Shown: positions 20,363 to 29,771 of the stretch, piece by piece | Layout: each line of letters starts with the position of its first letter | How positions within the stretch are numbered: position 1 is the stretch's first letter | NCBI RefSeq assembly: GCF_002939705.1 | Contig: NZ_MDCB01000017.1 | Coordinates: 1-57,483, forward strand | Direction: 5' to 3' | Length of the DNA: 57,483 nt | Origin: Xanthomonas albilineans | GTDB lineage: Bacteria; Pseudomonadota; Gammaproteobacteria; Xanthomonadales; Xanthomonadaceae | The notes under the pieces: model-generated | What the model was told of the DNA's origin: nothing | The model's input: only the letters and a program-made list of their open reading frames with translations | Database searches by the model: none | Made by a program: the position numbers and the translations under genes

Positions 20363-22897
20363 ATGCGATCGTTCTCCGTTCCGCTCTGCGCCGTGATCAA
20401 GAGGCTGTTATTCCAGTTGCATTGGTTGCTCGGTATCAGTGCCGGACTGGTGTTGTCGGTGATGGGGCTGAGCGGGGCGACGCTCGCTTTCGAGGACGAG
20501 ATTGTGCGTCTGGTCAATCCGCCGCTGGCCGCCACGGCGGCGCGGTATGCGGCCGGCGAACAGCCGCTGCCGTTGGCGGAACTGGCACGGCGGCTGGATC
20601 TGGGCGGCGCGCACCGGACCAACCGATTGCTGGTCGATCCCACCGGCACGCGCCCGTCGAACCTGCGCCTGCCTGGGCGCGCGGGCGGACGGCTGTACTT
20701 CGATCCCTACACCGGCGCGATCGTGGCGGCGCCGCGTCTGAGCGGCTTCTTCGCGTTCGTGGAGAACCTGCATCGTCGGCTGGCCGCTGGCGAGCGCGGC
20801 AAGGCCGTCACCGGGGCCTGCGTTATCGCGTTGTTCTTTTTTTGCCTATCCGGCCTATACCTGCGCTGGCCGCGGCGCTGGTGGAACTGGCGCGCATGGT
20901 GGGTGGTGGAGTGGACGCGGCAGGGACGCAATTTCCTGTGGAGTCTGCACTCGGTGGCCGGCACCTGGTGTCTGGCGATGTACCTGATGACTGCGGCGAC
21001 CGGGTTGTACTGGTCCTACGATTGGTACCGGCAGGGGCTGGTGGCGATGCTGGGGGGCGATCCGGTACCCAAGGAGGGCGGTGATGGCGGTTCGCCGCTC
21101 TTGGTCGACTATGTGCGGTTGCAGGCCGCGCTGGACACGCTGCCGGCCGCCCATCGCGCCTATCTGGACATGCGTCTGCCCAGCCGTCGCGACCAGCCGG
21201 TGATCGCGCGTTACCTGCCACCGGATCCGCCGCACAGCCGGGCCTATGACAGCGTGGAGATCGATCCGTCCACTGGCCGTATCGAGCGCCGCCAGCACTA
21301 CCGCCGGCAACCGCTGGGGCGACAACTGCTGACCAGCATGTTTGCGCTGCATACCGGCAGTTTCTTCGGTCTACCGGGCCGAGTGGCGATGCTGCTGTCG
21401 AGCCTGTGCATGACGCTGTTCTGCGTCACTGGCTGGATGCTGTACTTGGACAGGCGTCGTAAACAGCAGGAGTTGCGCAGCGTACGCGGCGATCTGGCAG
21501 TGCCCTCGACCACTGGCTCCGGTGACTGGCTGGTGGGTTTCGCCAGCCAGAGCGGTTTCGCCGAACGCTTGGCCTGGGAGGCGGCGCGCCACCTGCAAGT
21601 TGCTGGCCTGGGGGTGCAGGTGCGTGCGCTGGCGCAGCTGGATGCGGCGCAGTTGCGCAACCGGCAGCGCGCGTTGTTCGTGGTCAGCACCTTCGGCGAC
21701 GGTGAGTCGCCGGATACGGCGCGCGGCTTCGCCAAGCGCGTGTTGCGTCAGGCTCAGGCGCTGCCTGAGTTGGACTACGCGATATTGGCTCTGGGCGATC
21801 GTCATTACCCGCAGTTCTGCGGCTTCGCACGGCAACTGGAGCGGTGGCTGGACGTACAGGGCGCACGGGCACTGTTCCCGACCGTGGAGGTGGATCGTGC
21901 CGACCCGCAGGCACTGGCGCAGTGGCAGCGGCAGGTGTCCGATCTCACCGGTGTGGCGATGGCGATGCCGGTGTTGCAGGTGCCCGAGTCGCTGGACTGG
22001 CGTCTGCTTGAGCGGCGTTTGCTCAATCCTGGCAGTGCCGGGGAACCGCTGTGGTGGATCGCGCTGGCGCCGCCAGCGTCGGCGCACTGGCAGGCCGGCG
22101 ACATTCTGGAAGTGCAGCCTTGCCATGCCGAGGACGCGGTGCGTACCTGGCTTGCCGCGCAGGCGCTGGATGCGGATGCGCCGGTGCAGGCCGAGGGCGT
22201 GTGGCGACCGCTGTGGCAGGCGCTGGCCGATCGGGTGCTGTCGCCGCCGATGGCGCCGACGCAGGCATTGCAGGATTGGTTCGAGACACTGCCGCCTTTG
22301 CCGTTGCGCGAGTATTCGATTGCCTCGACCCTGGCCGATGGCGCGCTGCACCTAGTGGTGCGGCTGCGCCTGCGCGATGACGGTCGCATCGGCCTGGGGT
22401 CGGGCTGGCTGTGTGTGCATGCGCCAGCGAATGCGGTCCTGCGGGCGCGGGTACGCGCCAATCCTGGGTTTCGCCGCCAGGGCGCCGTGCCGATGCTGTT
22501 GATCGGCAACGGCACCGGTATTGCCGGCTTGCGCAGCTTGCTGCGCGAGGCAGAACAGGCAGGGGTGCACGGACATTGGTTGCTGTTCGGCGAACGCAAT
22601 GCGGCCCACGATGCGCTGTTCGCCGATGAACTGCAGGCATGGCAGGCCAGTGGTCATCTGCAACGCCTGGAGTTGGTGTTTTCGCGCGACCAAGCGGGCA
22701 AGCAGTATGTGCAGGATCGCTTGCGTGACGCGGCCGAAACAGTGCGCGACTGGATCGCGCGCGGCGCCACCGTGCATGTCTGCGGCAGTCTGGATGGCAT
22801 GGCGCATGGCGTGGAGGCGGCCTTGCACGAGATCCTGGGCGAGGACACCCTCGACGCGCTGAGCACGGCCGGGCGCTATCGGCGCGACGTGTACTGA
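20363..22897 (+). CDS. PepSY-flavodoxin-FNR fusion, predicted ferric-siderophore or iron reductase
   Basis: An 844-residue membrane flavoprotein. The N-terminal PepSY-TM part (about 1-372) has four helices with conserved His: FQLHWLLG, ENLHRRL, SLHSVAGTW and ALHTGSFFG. A flavodoxin-like FMN domain follows (about 387-515; ASQSGFAERLAWEAA, VVSTFGDGESP, ALGDRHYPQFC). A CysJ-like FAD/NADPH domain comes next (about 520-844; LREYSIAST, LLIGNGTGIAGLRS, VHVCGSLDGMAHGV) and ends in Tyr. The His pairs resemble haem ligands in FoxB-type siderophore reductases, so electrons may go NADPH, FAD, FMN, haem, periplasm. GTG 20393 (VIKRLLFQLHW) is biologically a better start than ATG 20363, because the Fur box occupies the region ahead of the ATG. 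Often annotated only as sulfite reductase alpha. Confidence 0.85.
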   Translation: MRSFSVPLCAVIKRLLFQLHWLLGISAGLVLSVMGLSGATLAFEDEIVRLVNPPLAATAARYAAGEQPLPLAELARRLDLGGAHRTNRLLVDPTGTRPSNLRLPGRAGGRLYFDPYTGAIVAAPRLSGFFAFVENLHRRLAAGERGKAVTGACVIALFFFCLSGLYLRWPRRWWNWRAWWVVEWTRQGRNFLWSLHSVAGTWCLAMYLMTAATGLYWSYDWYRQGLVAMLGGDPVPKEGGDGGSPLLVDYVRLQAALDTLPAAHRAYLDMRLPSRRDQPVIARYLPPDPPHSRAYDSVEIDPSTGRIERRQHYRRQPLGRQLLTSMFALHTGSFFGLPGRVAMLLSSLCMTLFCVTGWMLYLDRRRKQQELRSVRGDLAVPSTTGSGDWLVGFASQSGFAERLAWEAARHLQVAGLGVQVRALAQLDAAQLRNRQRALFVVSTFGDGESPDTARGFAKRVLRQAQALPELDYAILALGDRHYPQFCGFARQLERWLDVQGARALFPTVEVDRADPQALAQWQRQVSDLTGVAMAMPVLQVPESLDWRLLERRLLNPGSAGEPLWWIALAPPASAHWQAGDILEVQPCHAEDAVRTWLAAQALDADAPVQAEGVWRPLWQALADRVLSPPMAPTQALQDWFETLPPLPLREYSIASTLADGALHLVVRLRLRDDGRIGLGSGWLCVHAPANAVLRARVRANPGFRRQGAVPMLLIGNGTGIAGLRSLLREAEQAGVHGHWLLFGERNAAHDALFADELQAWQASGHLQRLELVFSRDQAGKQYVQDRLRDAAETVRDWIARGATVHVCGSLDGMAHGVEAALHEILGEDTLDALSTAGRYRRDVY

Positions 22898-23050
22898 GCG
22901 GGCTGGCGTGTTGCTGTTGGTCTGGCCAGCCGTTGTGCATGCAGCCACGTTCGCCATGTGAGGGATGGCAAGCCGGCCATCGCCGCGTCGCGTGCGGATG
23001 GTATGGACAGGAGTGATGCGTTTAGCGATCCACCACGACGCGATCGCCGG

Positions 23051-23950
23051 TCAACGGGTTTCCATGCAGTCGCCGCTGCCGCTGGCGCGCGGGGTTTTCA
23101 TCCGGTACACGTCGCGTTTGCCGGCCTTCGGCGCACGCGCGCTGCCGGTCAGCAGCAGTTCGCCTGGCTTGGAGGCATCCAGCACGGCGCCAGCGGTATG
23201 GCCATCGGCGTTGTTGAACGACAGCGTCAGTGGCTGCGGTGACGCATAGTGTCCGTCGGCGCATTGCGCGAGCAGCACCTGGCTGCCCTGGCCGTCGCGT
23301 GCGCGGGCGAACAGCAGCGCGCGGCCATCGCCCAGCCAGGCCGCATCGGTCTCGTCGTCGGCGCTGTTGACCCCGACCAGCGCTTGCGGGTGCGCGAACG
23401 TCTGGCCGTCCAGGCGTGCGACGAACAGATCCAGGCCGCCGGCGCCGCCGTGACCTGTGCTGGCGAACAAGAGCCGTGTCCCGTCCAGCGAGAGCGTCGG
23501 TGCGCGTTCGTCGCCGCGCGAATTCACCCCCGGCCCCAGGTTTTGCGGGGGGCCGTAGCGGCCGTCGGCCAGCACAGGGGCGCGATACAGATCGCTGCCG
23601 CCGTTTCCACCGGGACGGTCGGAGGCGAAATATAGCCATCGCCCATCGGCGCTGAAAAACGGATCGGTCTCGGCGCTGGCCGAATTCACGGGCGGCGGCA
23701 GCGGCTGTGGGTCACGCCAGCGGCCGTCGCGCAATACGGCCTGCCAGAGATCGCCGCCGCCTGGGCCTCCGTCACGGTCGGGGCTGGCCCAGACGATGTG
23801 CTGGCCATCGGCCGCCACGCTGGCGCGGGTCTCGTCGTCGGCGGTGGAAACCACGCCCATGCCTTCCATGCCGAATTCGGAAAGCGCGAACGCCGACGGT
23901 GCGCAGAGTAAACTCGCCGCCAGCGCGATTGGCAAAGCATGGGTCCGCAT
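23051..23950 (-). CDS. Secreted beta-propeller protein with PD40 (TolB-like) repeats
   Basis: A 299-residue protein with signal peptide 1-23 ([18 protein letters not shown]), starting at ATG 23948-23950. WD40-like PD40 repeats recur about every 45 residues: [53 protein letters not shown]. This is the pattern of TolB-type propellers that bind proteins or peptidoglycan partners in the periplasm. No OmpA tail is fused. It is divergent from aroE (starts 53 bp apart) and has no operon partner, so the specific role is open. Confidence 0.8.
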   Translation of the reverse strand: MRTHALPIALAASLLCAPSAFALSEFGMEGMGVVSTADDETRASVAADGQHIVWASPDRDGGPGGGDLWQAVLRDGRWRDPQPLPPPVNSASAETDPFFSADGRWLYFASDRPGGNGGSDLYRAPVLADGRYGPPQNLGPGVNSRGDERAPTLSLDGTRLLFASTGHGGAGGLDLFVARLDGQTFAHPQALVGVNSADDETDAAWLGDGRALLFARARDGQGSQVLLAQCADGHYASPQPLTLSFNNADGHTAGAVLDASKPGELLLTGSARAPKAGKRDVYRMKTPRASGSGDCMETR

Positions 23951-24002
23951 CTGGAATTCCGTGAAATGTCGCCTCCAGTCTAAAACAACCAACGAGCGTT
24001 CC

Positions 24003-24851
24003 ATGCCCAACTCCCGTTTTGCCGTGTTCGGTCACCCTGTCGCCCACTCGCTGTCGCCACGTATCCACGCCGCGTTTGCCAAGCAGACCGGCATCGCCAT
24101 GCAGTACGACGCGCTCGACGCTTCCCTGGAGGGGTTCGCGTCGGCGCTGGCCGCGTTCGTCGCCGAGGGTGGGGTCGGCGCCAACGTGACCGTGCCGTTG
24201 AAGGAGGCCGCGTTCGCCGTTAGCGCGGTTCACAGCGAACGTGCGCAACGTGCCGGCGCGGTCAATACGCTCAGTTACCGCGATGGGCAGTGGCACGGCG
24301 ATAACACCGATGGCGCCGGTCTGGTACGCGACCTGACCGGGCGCCAGGGCCTGGACCTTCGCGGCCGTCGTGCCCTGTTGCTGGGCGCTGGCGGTGCCGC
24401 GCGCGGCGTGGCGCCGGCGTTGCTGGAAGCCGGCGTGCAGCGATTGGTGGTGGTCAACCGCTCGCCGGAACGCGCCGACGTCCTGATCGATGCGCTGGGC
24501 GAACCGGCCCGCGCGATCTCGCGTTATTGGGACGACCTACGTGACCTGGGCGATTTCGAACTGATCCTCAATGCCACCACCATCGGTCGCGATCCGACGG
24601 TGGGATTCGCCCTGCCGTTGTCGTTGGTCAACAGTATGACGTTGGCGGTGGACCTGAATTACGGCGAAGTCGCGATTCCGTTTCTGGCCTGGGCGCGCGC
24701 GGCGCACTGTCGCGATACCGTGGATGGCCTGGGCATGTTGGTCGAACAGGCGGCCGAGAGTTTCGCGGGCTGGCATGGTGTGCGTCCGGAGACCGATCCG
24801 GTGTATGCCGCGTTGCGCGAACGCGAAGCTGTGCTGGTCAGCGCCAATTGA
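24003..24851 (+). CDS. aroE: Shikimate dehydrogenase (NADP+)
   Basis: A 282-residue enzyme that reduces 3-dehydroshikimate to shikimate in aromatic amino-acid synthesis. The start at ATG 24003 gives [23 protein letters not shown] is the shikimate-binding motif. [11 protein letters not shown] carries the catalytic Lys, and [11 protein letters not shown] the catalytic Asp. The NADP domain has [15 protein letters not shown] and VVNRSPERA, followed by [19 protein letters not shown]. Length is normal. dinG follows 22 bp downstream in the same direction, so the two may share a transcript. Confidence 0.96.
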   Translation: MPNSRFAVFGHPVAHSLSPRIHAAFAKQTGIAMQYDALDASLEGFASALAAFVAEGGVGANVTVPLKEAAFAVSAVHSERAQRAGAVNTLSYRDGQWHGDNTDGAGLVRDLTGRQGLDLRGRRALLLGAGGAARGVAPALLEAGVQRLVVVNRSPERADVLIDALGEPARAISRYWDDLRDLGDFELILNATTIGRDPTVGFALPLSLVNSMTLAVDLNYGEVAIPFLAWARAAHCRDTVDGLGMLVEQAAESFAGWHGVRPETDPVYAALREREAVLVSAN

Positions 24852-24873
24852 GCGTTTCGCTGTTGCGACGGCG

Positions 24874-27003
24874 ATGACCGAAACTCCTACGCCGTCGGCA
24901 CCGCGCGCGCCCGTGTCATCCCCGCGTCAGCTCACCGAGCCGGTCAAGCTGGCGATCCGCGATGCCTACGCCAAGTTGCAGGCCAATACGCCAGGATTCC
25001 GCGTGCGCCGTGCGCAGAGTCAGATGATCGGCGTGGTATCGCGCGCGCTGGGCACGTCTGGCGGTGTGGGGGTGGCCGAGGCGCCCACCGGCGTCGGTAA
25101 GAGTCTGGGCTACTTGACCGCCGGTGTGCCGATCGCGCTGGCGAGCAAGAAGAAACTGGTGATCAGCACCGGCACGGTGGCGCTGCAGGCGCAGTTGGTG
25201 GAACGCGACATTCCGGCGTTCCTCAAGGCCACCGGGCTGGAGGCCACGGTGGCCTTGGCCAAGGGGCGCACCCGCTACCTGTGTCCGCGCAATGTGGCCG
25301 AACTGCACGGCGAAGCGGCGCAAGACAGCATGTTCGAGGACGAGGCGCCGCTGTACGACCGCCCGCCTAGTCCAGCCGAGGCCGAGCAGGCACGCGCGCT
25401 GGCCAAGGCCTATGCCGAAAAAACCTGGAACGGCGATCTGGATGCCGCGCCGGAGCCGATTGCGCCGTCGCTGCGTGTGCGCATCACCACCAACGCCGCC
25501 GGTTGCGCTGGGCGCCGCTGTTCGTTCGCGGCGCAGTGCCCGGTGCTGAAGGCGCGCAGCGAGGTGCGCGACGCGCAGATCGTGGTGACCAACCATGCAT
25601 TGCTGTTGTCGGCGCTGGCGCTGGGCGACAGCGACAACGGCCAGCCGTTGATCGCGCCGCCGTCGGACATGTTGTTGGTGCTGGACGAAGGCCATCATAT
25701 CGGCAGTGTCGCCATCGATCAGGGCGCCGCCAGCCTACCGTTGGACGAGATGGCGCAACGCACCGGGCGCTTGCAGACGTTGATCGCTGCGGCGTATCGA
25801 CTGACCGACAAGGACACCATCGGCCAGCAGTTGCCCAACGAGGCGATCGAGTTGGCTGCGCAAGTGGTCAAGGGGCTGAAGGCGTTCCGTGCCGAGGTCG
25901 AACGCGTGTGGGTACCCGAGCCGGACCACGACGCGCCGATGTGGCGTGCGCCCAACGGACGCCTGCCGCAGGAGTGGATGCCACTGATCGACGCGCAGGC
26001 GCAGGACACCGCCGCGTTGCTGAACTGGGTGCAGGCCGCGCACCAAATGGTGGTCAAGTCCAAGCAGGAGGACGCGGCCAAGGAACGCCTGCAGCGGAAT
26101 CTCGGCATGGCCCTGGAGATGGTCGAGCAGCAGTACGGGTTATGGCTGGGCTGGCGCCGCGAGGATCAGGAAGGCCAGCCGCCGATGGCGCGCTGGATCA
26201 CCGCCTCGCGCGATGCCGACGTGATCTGTCATTGCTCACCGGTTTCGGCTGCGCAGGTGTTGCGCTCGCTGTTGTGGAGCGAAGTGGATGCGGCGGTGCT
26301 GACCTCGGCCACGCTCACCGGCGGCGGCGATTTTCAGTCCTTGGCGATCGACAACGGCCTGCCCGACCACGCCGAAATGGTGTCGCTGTCCTCGCCGTTC
26401 GACCTGCCCAATCAGGCCGAACTGATCGTGCCGGCGTTTCCCGTGGCGCCGGACGATCGCGATGGCCATCCGCGCGAAGTGGCGCGCTACCTGGTCCGTG
26501 AACTGGACTGGGGCAAGGGATCGATCGTGCTGTTCACCTCGCGCTGGAAGATGCTCAAGGTCGCCGATCTGCTGCCCATCGCGCAGCGCAACCGGGTGCT
26601 GGTGCAGGGCGAGGGTTCCAAGTCGCAGATGATTGGCGAGCACCTGCGCCGCATCGGCGCCGGCGAAGGGTCGGTGCTGTTCGGGCTGCATTCCTTCGGC
26701 GAAGGCCTGGACCTGCCCGGCGAGGCGTGCACCACCGTGGTCATCACCCAGGTGCCGTTCGCGGTGCCGACCGATCCACAGACCGCCACGCTCGGTGAAT
26801 GGTTCGAAAGCCGTGGTCTCAACGCTTTCAACCTGATCGCGGTGCCGCATGCACTGCGCACCTTGACGCAGTTCGCCGGCCGCCTGATCCGCACCTCCAG
26901 CGACCATGGTCGCGTCATCATTCTCGATTCGCGCCTGCTGACCAAGCGCTACGGCAAACGCATCATCGATGCGTTGCCGCCGTTCAAGCGGGTGATCGGC
27001 TAG
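24874..27003 (+). CDS. dinG: ATP-dependent DNA helicase DinG (Fe-S, XPD-like)
   Basis: A 709-residue superfamily 2 helicase starting at ATG 24874, matching E. coli DinG (716 residues). Walker A is EAPTGVGKSLGY. The four iron-sulfur cysteines are in RYLCPRN and AGCAGRRCSFAAQCPV, all present. The DEAH-type box is LLVLDEGHH, and C-terminal motifs include VLFGLHSFGEGLDLPG and QFAGRLIRTSSDHGRV. DinG unwinds R-loops and forked DNA, and in E. coli it is LexA-controlled. I see no clear LexA box in the 22 bp after aroE, so transcription may come from aroE. Confidence 0.95.
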   Translation: MTETPTPSAPRAPVSSPRQLTEPVKLAIRDAYAKLQANTPGFRVRRAQSQMIGVVSRALGTSGGVGVAEAPTGVGKSLGYLTAGVPIALASKKKLVISTGTVALQAQLVERDIPAFLKATGLEATVALAKGRTRYLCPRNVAELHGEAAQDSMFEDEAPLYDRPPSPAEAEQARALAKAYAEKTWNGDLDAAPEPIAPSLRVRITTNAAGCAGRRCSFAAQCPVLKARSEVRDAQIVVTNHALLLSALALGDSDNGQPLIAPPSDMLLVLDEGHHIGSVAIDQGAASLPLDEMAQRTGRLQTLIAAAYRLTDKDTIGQQLPNEAIELAAQVVKGLKAFRAEVERVWVPEPDHDAPMWRAPNGRLPQEWMPLIDAQAQDTAALLNWVQAAHQMVVKSKQEDAAKERLQRNLGMALEMVEQQYGLWLGWRREDQEGQPPMARWITASRDADVICHCSPVSAAQVLRSLLWSEVDAAVLTSATLTGGGDFQSLAIDNGLPDHAEMVSLSSPFDLPNQAELIVPAFPVAPDDRDGHPREVARYLVRELDWGKGSIVLFTSRWKMLKVADLLPIAQRNRVLVQGEGSKSQMIGEHLRRIGAGEGSVLFGLHSFGEGLDLPGEACTTVVITQVPFAVPTDPQTATLGEWFESRGLNAFNLIAVPHALRTLTQFAGRLIRTSSDHGRVIILDSRLLTKRYGKRIIDALPPFKRVIG

Positions 27004-27346
27004 ATAACGCCGCGATAGACATCGCCGGCAGGAATGTAGCGACACCTCGCTTCACCATCGTGTTGCAGCCGAACGCGTTGCCGGTCTGCGCGTGCCGTTG
27101 TTCGAGTTGTTTGAGCACGGTAGATGGCGTTGTGGCGTCTACATTTTGATGTCAATGCGCATCGTCGTGGCGATCGTCATAGCGTGCTACTTGCTGTAAT
27201 TCATGGCGAATTATGCGTTTCAAGGGCGATCGCCATCACGTTGTAGTGCATGGATTGAACGTGTCGATGGCAGCGATTGCAACGAACGAATTCTCTGCAT
27301 GCGAAGGCGTTGCGATGCTGCAATTCCCCAAACGCGAGCCGATGCC
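27004..27346. other. Intergenic region before the catalase gene
   Basis: These 343 bases hold no supported gene. AT content rises toward the catalase start (27150-27300). I looked for an OxyR pattern (ATAG-N7-CTAT repeats) and found only ATAGCGTGCTACTTG at about 27179, which is too weak to call. Confidence 0.5.
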
Positions 27347-28870
27347 ATGCGCACTGTTCCCTTGCTGATAATCGTCTTGCTGTCGCAGTTCCTGATCGTT
27401 TCGACGGGAGCCGCGCAGTCCACGCTCACCCGCGACAACGGCGCACCGGTGGGCGACAACCAGAACTCGCAGACCGCCGGTCCCAATGGCCCGACCCTGC
27501 TACAAGATGTGCAATTGATTCAAAAGTTGCAGCGCTTCGACCGCGAGCGTATCCCGGAACGCGTGGTGCATGCGCGCGGCACTGGGGCGCGTGGCATTTT
27601 CACCGCCACAGCCGATATCTCCGACCTGAGCAAGGCCAAGGTATTCGTGCCGGGCGAGATCACGCCGGTGTTCGTCCGCTTCTCCTCGGTCGTGCACGGG
27701 AACCATTCGCCGGAAACCATGCGCGACCCGCACGGTTTCGCGACCAAGTTCTACACCCGCGAGGGGAACTGGGACCTGGTCGGCAACAATTTTCCGACCT
27801 TCTTCATCCGCGATGCGATCAAGTTTCCCGACATGGTGCATGCATTCAAGCCGGATCCGCGCACCAATCTGGACGATGACGCGCGTCGCTTCGATTTCTT
27901 CTCGCACGTGCCCGAGGCCACGCGCACGCTGACCCTGCTGTACTCCAACGAAGGCACGCCGGCCGGTTATCGCTTCATGGATGGCAACAGCGTCCACGCC
28001 TACAAACTGGTCAACGCGCAAGGTCAGGTGCATTACGTCAAGTTTCATTGGAAGTCGTTGCAGGGCATTCGCAATCTCGATCCCAAGCAGGTCGTTGCGA
28101 TGCAGGGCAAGGCCTACAGCCATTTGACCAATGATCTGGTCGGGGCGATCGCGCGTGGCGATTATCCAAAGTGGGATCTGTACATCCAGGTGCTCAAGCC
28201 GGAAGACCTGGCCAGCTTCGATTTCGATCCGTTGGATGCGACCAAGATCTGGCCCGGTATACCCGAGCGCAAGATCGGCCAGTTGGTCTTGAACAAGAAC
28301 GTGGAGAATTTCTTCCAGGAAACCGAGCAGGTCGCGATGGCGCCGGCCAATCTGGTGCCCGGCATCGAGCCTTCCGAAGATCGGCTGCTGCAAGGACGAC
28401 TGTTCTCCTATGCCGATACCCAGTTGTACCGGGTTGGCACCAATGGTCTGAGCCTGCCGGTGAACCGGCCGCGGGTGCCGGTGAACAACGGCAATCAGGA
28501 CGGTGCGATGAACGCCGGCAGCACCGTCGGCGCGGTGAACTACGAACCGAGCCGGCTCGCTCCGCGTCCGCAAGATCCCAATGCCCGTTATAGCCAACTG
28601 CCGCTTTCCGGTACGACCCAACAGGCCAAGATCGCCCGCGAGCAGAACTTCAAACAGGCCGGCGACCTGTTCCGCAGCTATAGCAAGAAAGAGCAACAGG
28701 ATCTGATCCAGAGCTTCGGCGAATCGCTGTCTGGAACCGACGATGCCAGTAAGCACATCATGCTGTCGTTCCTGTACAAGGCCGACCCGGACTATGGCAC
28801 AGGGGTGACGCGTGTCGCCAAGGGCGATCTGGCGCGGGTCAAACAGTTGGCCGCGCAGTTGCAGGACTGA
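27347..28870 (+). CDS. katB: Periplasmic monofunctional catalase (KatB-like)
   Basis: A 507-residue haem catalase that converts H2O2 to water and oxygen. The start at ATG 27347 places a signal peptide at 1-24 (LLIIVLLSQFLIVSTGAAQ), indicating export. Catalytic His75 lies in RVVHARG, Asn148 in GNNFPTFFIRD, and the haem-ligand Tyr355 in RLFSYADTQ. The small-subunit length lacks the C-terminal flavodoxin-like domain of large catalases. The next gene, 73 bp downstream, is a secreted ankyrin protein, the katB-ankB pairing known in Pseudomonas, where AnkB supports KatB activity. Ribosome-site support is weak; a few upstream in-frame starts exist. Confidence 0.92.
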   Translation: MRTVPLLIIVLLSQFLIVSTGAAQSTLTRDNGAPVGDNQNSQTAGPNGPTLLQDVQLIQKLQRFDRERIPERVVHARGTGARGIFTATADISDLSKAKVFVPGEITPVFVRFSSVVHGNHSPETMRDPHGFATKFYTREGNWDLVGNNFPTFFIRDAIKFPDMVHAFKPDPRTNLDDDARRFDFFSHVPEATRTLTLLYSNEGTPAGYRFMDGNSVHAYKLVNAQGQVHYVKFHWKSLQGIRNLDPKQVVAMQGKAYSHLTNDLVGAIARGDYPKWDLYIQVLKPEDLASFDFDPLDATKIWPGIPERKIGQLVLNKNVENFFQETEQVAMAPANLVPGIEPSEDRLLQGRLFSYADTQLYRVGTNGLSLPVNRPRVPVNNGNQDGAMNAGSTVGAVNYEPSRLAPRPQDPNARYSQLPLSGTTQQAKIAREQNFKQAGDLFRSYSKKEQQDLIQSFGESLSGTDDASKHIMLSFLYKADPDYGTGVTRVAKGDLARVKQLAAQLQD

Positions 28871-28943
28871 GCGTTCACCGCGCAGCGCGGCGGCACTTCC
28901 CCGCCGCACGCGTTGCGCATTTTCACCGAGACGGAGACCGAAT

Positions 28944-29501
28944 ATGCGCCGTTTTGCTGTTCTCTTGGTCAGCCTGGTCACTGTGGCGACCGCCACCGCC
29001 GCACCTCCTGCGCTTGTGCCGCCGGATCCGGCGAGGATCCAGGCGCAACTGCGCGATTATTTCTTCGACGCCGCACGCGAAGGCCGGCAGGACATGCTGG
29101 CCGAATTCATCCGTGCCCACTACGATCTCGATACTCGCGACGACAAGGGGTATACCGCGCTGATTCTGGCCGCCTACCACGGCCATCAGGCAGCGGTGGA
29201 ACAGTTGCTGCGCGCTGGCGCCGACCCGTGCGCACAGGACAAGCGCGGTAACACCGCGCTGATGGGCGCGATCTTCAAAGGCGAACTGGCGATTGCCAAG
29301 CGCCTGATGCAAGCCGACTGCGCACCGGACCAGCGCAACAACGCAGGACAGACCGCGGCGATGTACGCAGCATTGTTCCAGCGCACCGAGGTGCTGAAGG
29401 AACTCGCTGCCAAGGGCGCCGACCTGCAGGCCAAGGACGCGCAGGGCAACGACGTGGCCAAACTGCGGCACGGCCAATTCGCGCCGTTACCTGCGCGTTG
29501 A
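28944..29501 (+). CDS. ankB: Periplasmic ankyrin-repeat protein, AnkB-like catalase partner
   Basis: A 185-residue protein starting at ATG 28944 with GGAG upstream. The signal peptide is 1-20 (FAVLLVSLVTVATATAA). Four ankyrin repeats follow: DFFDAAREGRQDMLAEFI-type, DKGYTALILAAYHGHQAAVE, DKRGNTALMGAIFKGELAIA and NNAGQTAAMYAALFQRTEVL. Placement directly after the catalase gene matches Pseudomonas katB-ankB, where AnkB is thought to shield or aid the catalase at the membrane. The same role here is inference from order and repeat type. Both proteins would be in the periplasm. Confidence 0.88.
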   Translation: MRRFAVLLVSLVTVATATAAPPALVPPDPARIQAQLRDYFFDAAREGRQDMLAEFIRAHYDLDTRDDKGYTALILAAYHGHQAAVEQLLRAGADPCAQDKRGNTALMGAIFKGELAIAKRLMQADCAPDQRNNAGQTAAMYAALFQRTEVLKELAAKGADLQAKDAQGNDVAKLRHGQFAPLPAR

Positions 29502-29771
29502 GCGAACCGCGATTGGGCTGGTGCGCCGTCGGCTGGCGCATCGGCGGGCGCAGCCCATGCCGCGATGGGCAAGGGCGGCATGGCATCGGGCCCCTCGGAT
29601 CGGCGAAAATACCGACGTGGCCGGTTTCCACTGGCCACGCGTCGTCGCTATCTGCGCTGTTACGCCTCCCGCTTGCGATGATGGGTTGGTGTGCAACGCG
29701 GTAGCGCGTTACCCATGCCGGCATCGTGCCGGCCTTTGCCACGGTTCGCCGTCGCCCACCCCGGATCTGTC

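Noticed and set aside
20363-22897. Sulfite reductase alpha subunit (CysJ)
   Set aside because: It has PepSY membrane helices and a Fur box, and no CysI gene adjoins it.
27170-27220. OxyR binding site upstream of the catalase gene
   Set aside because: Only one half-like match (ATAG with CTTG); the spaced repeats are missing.
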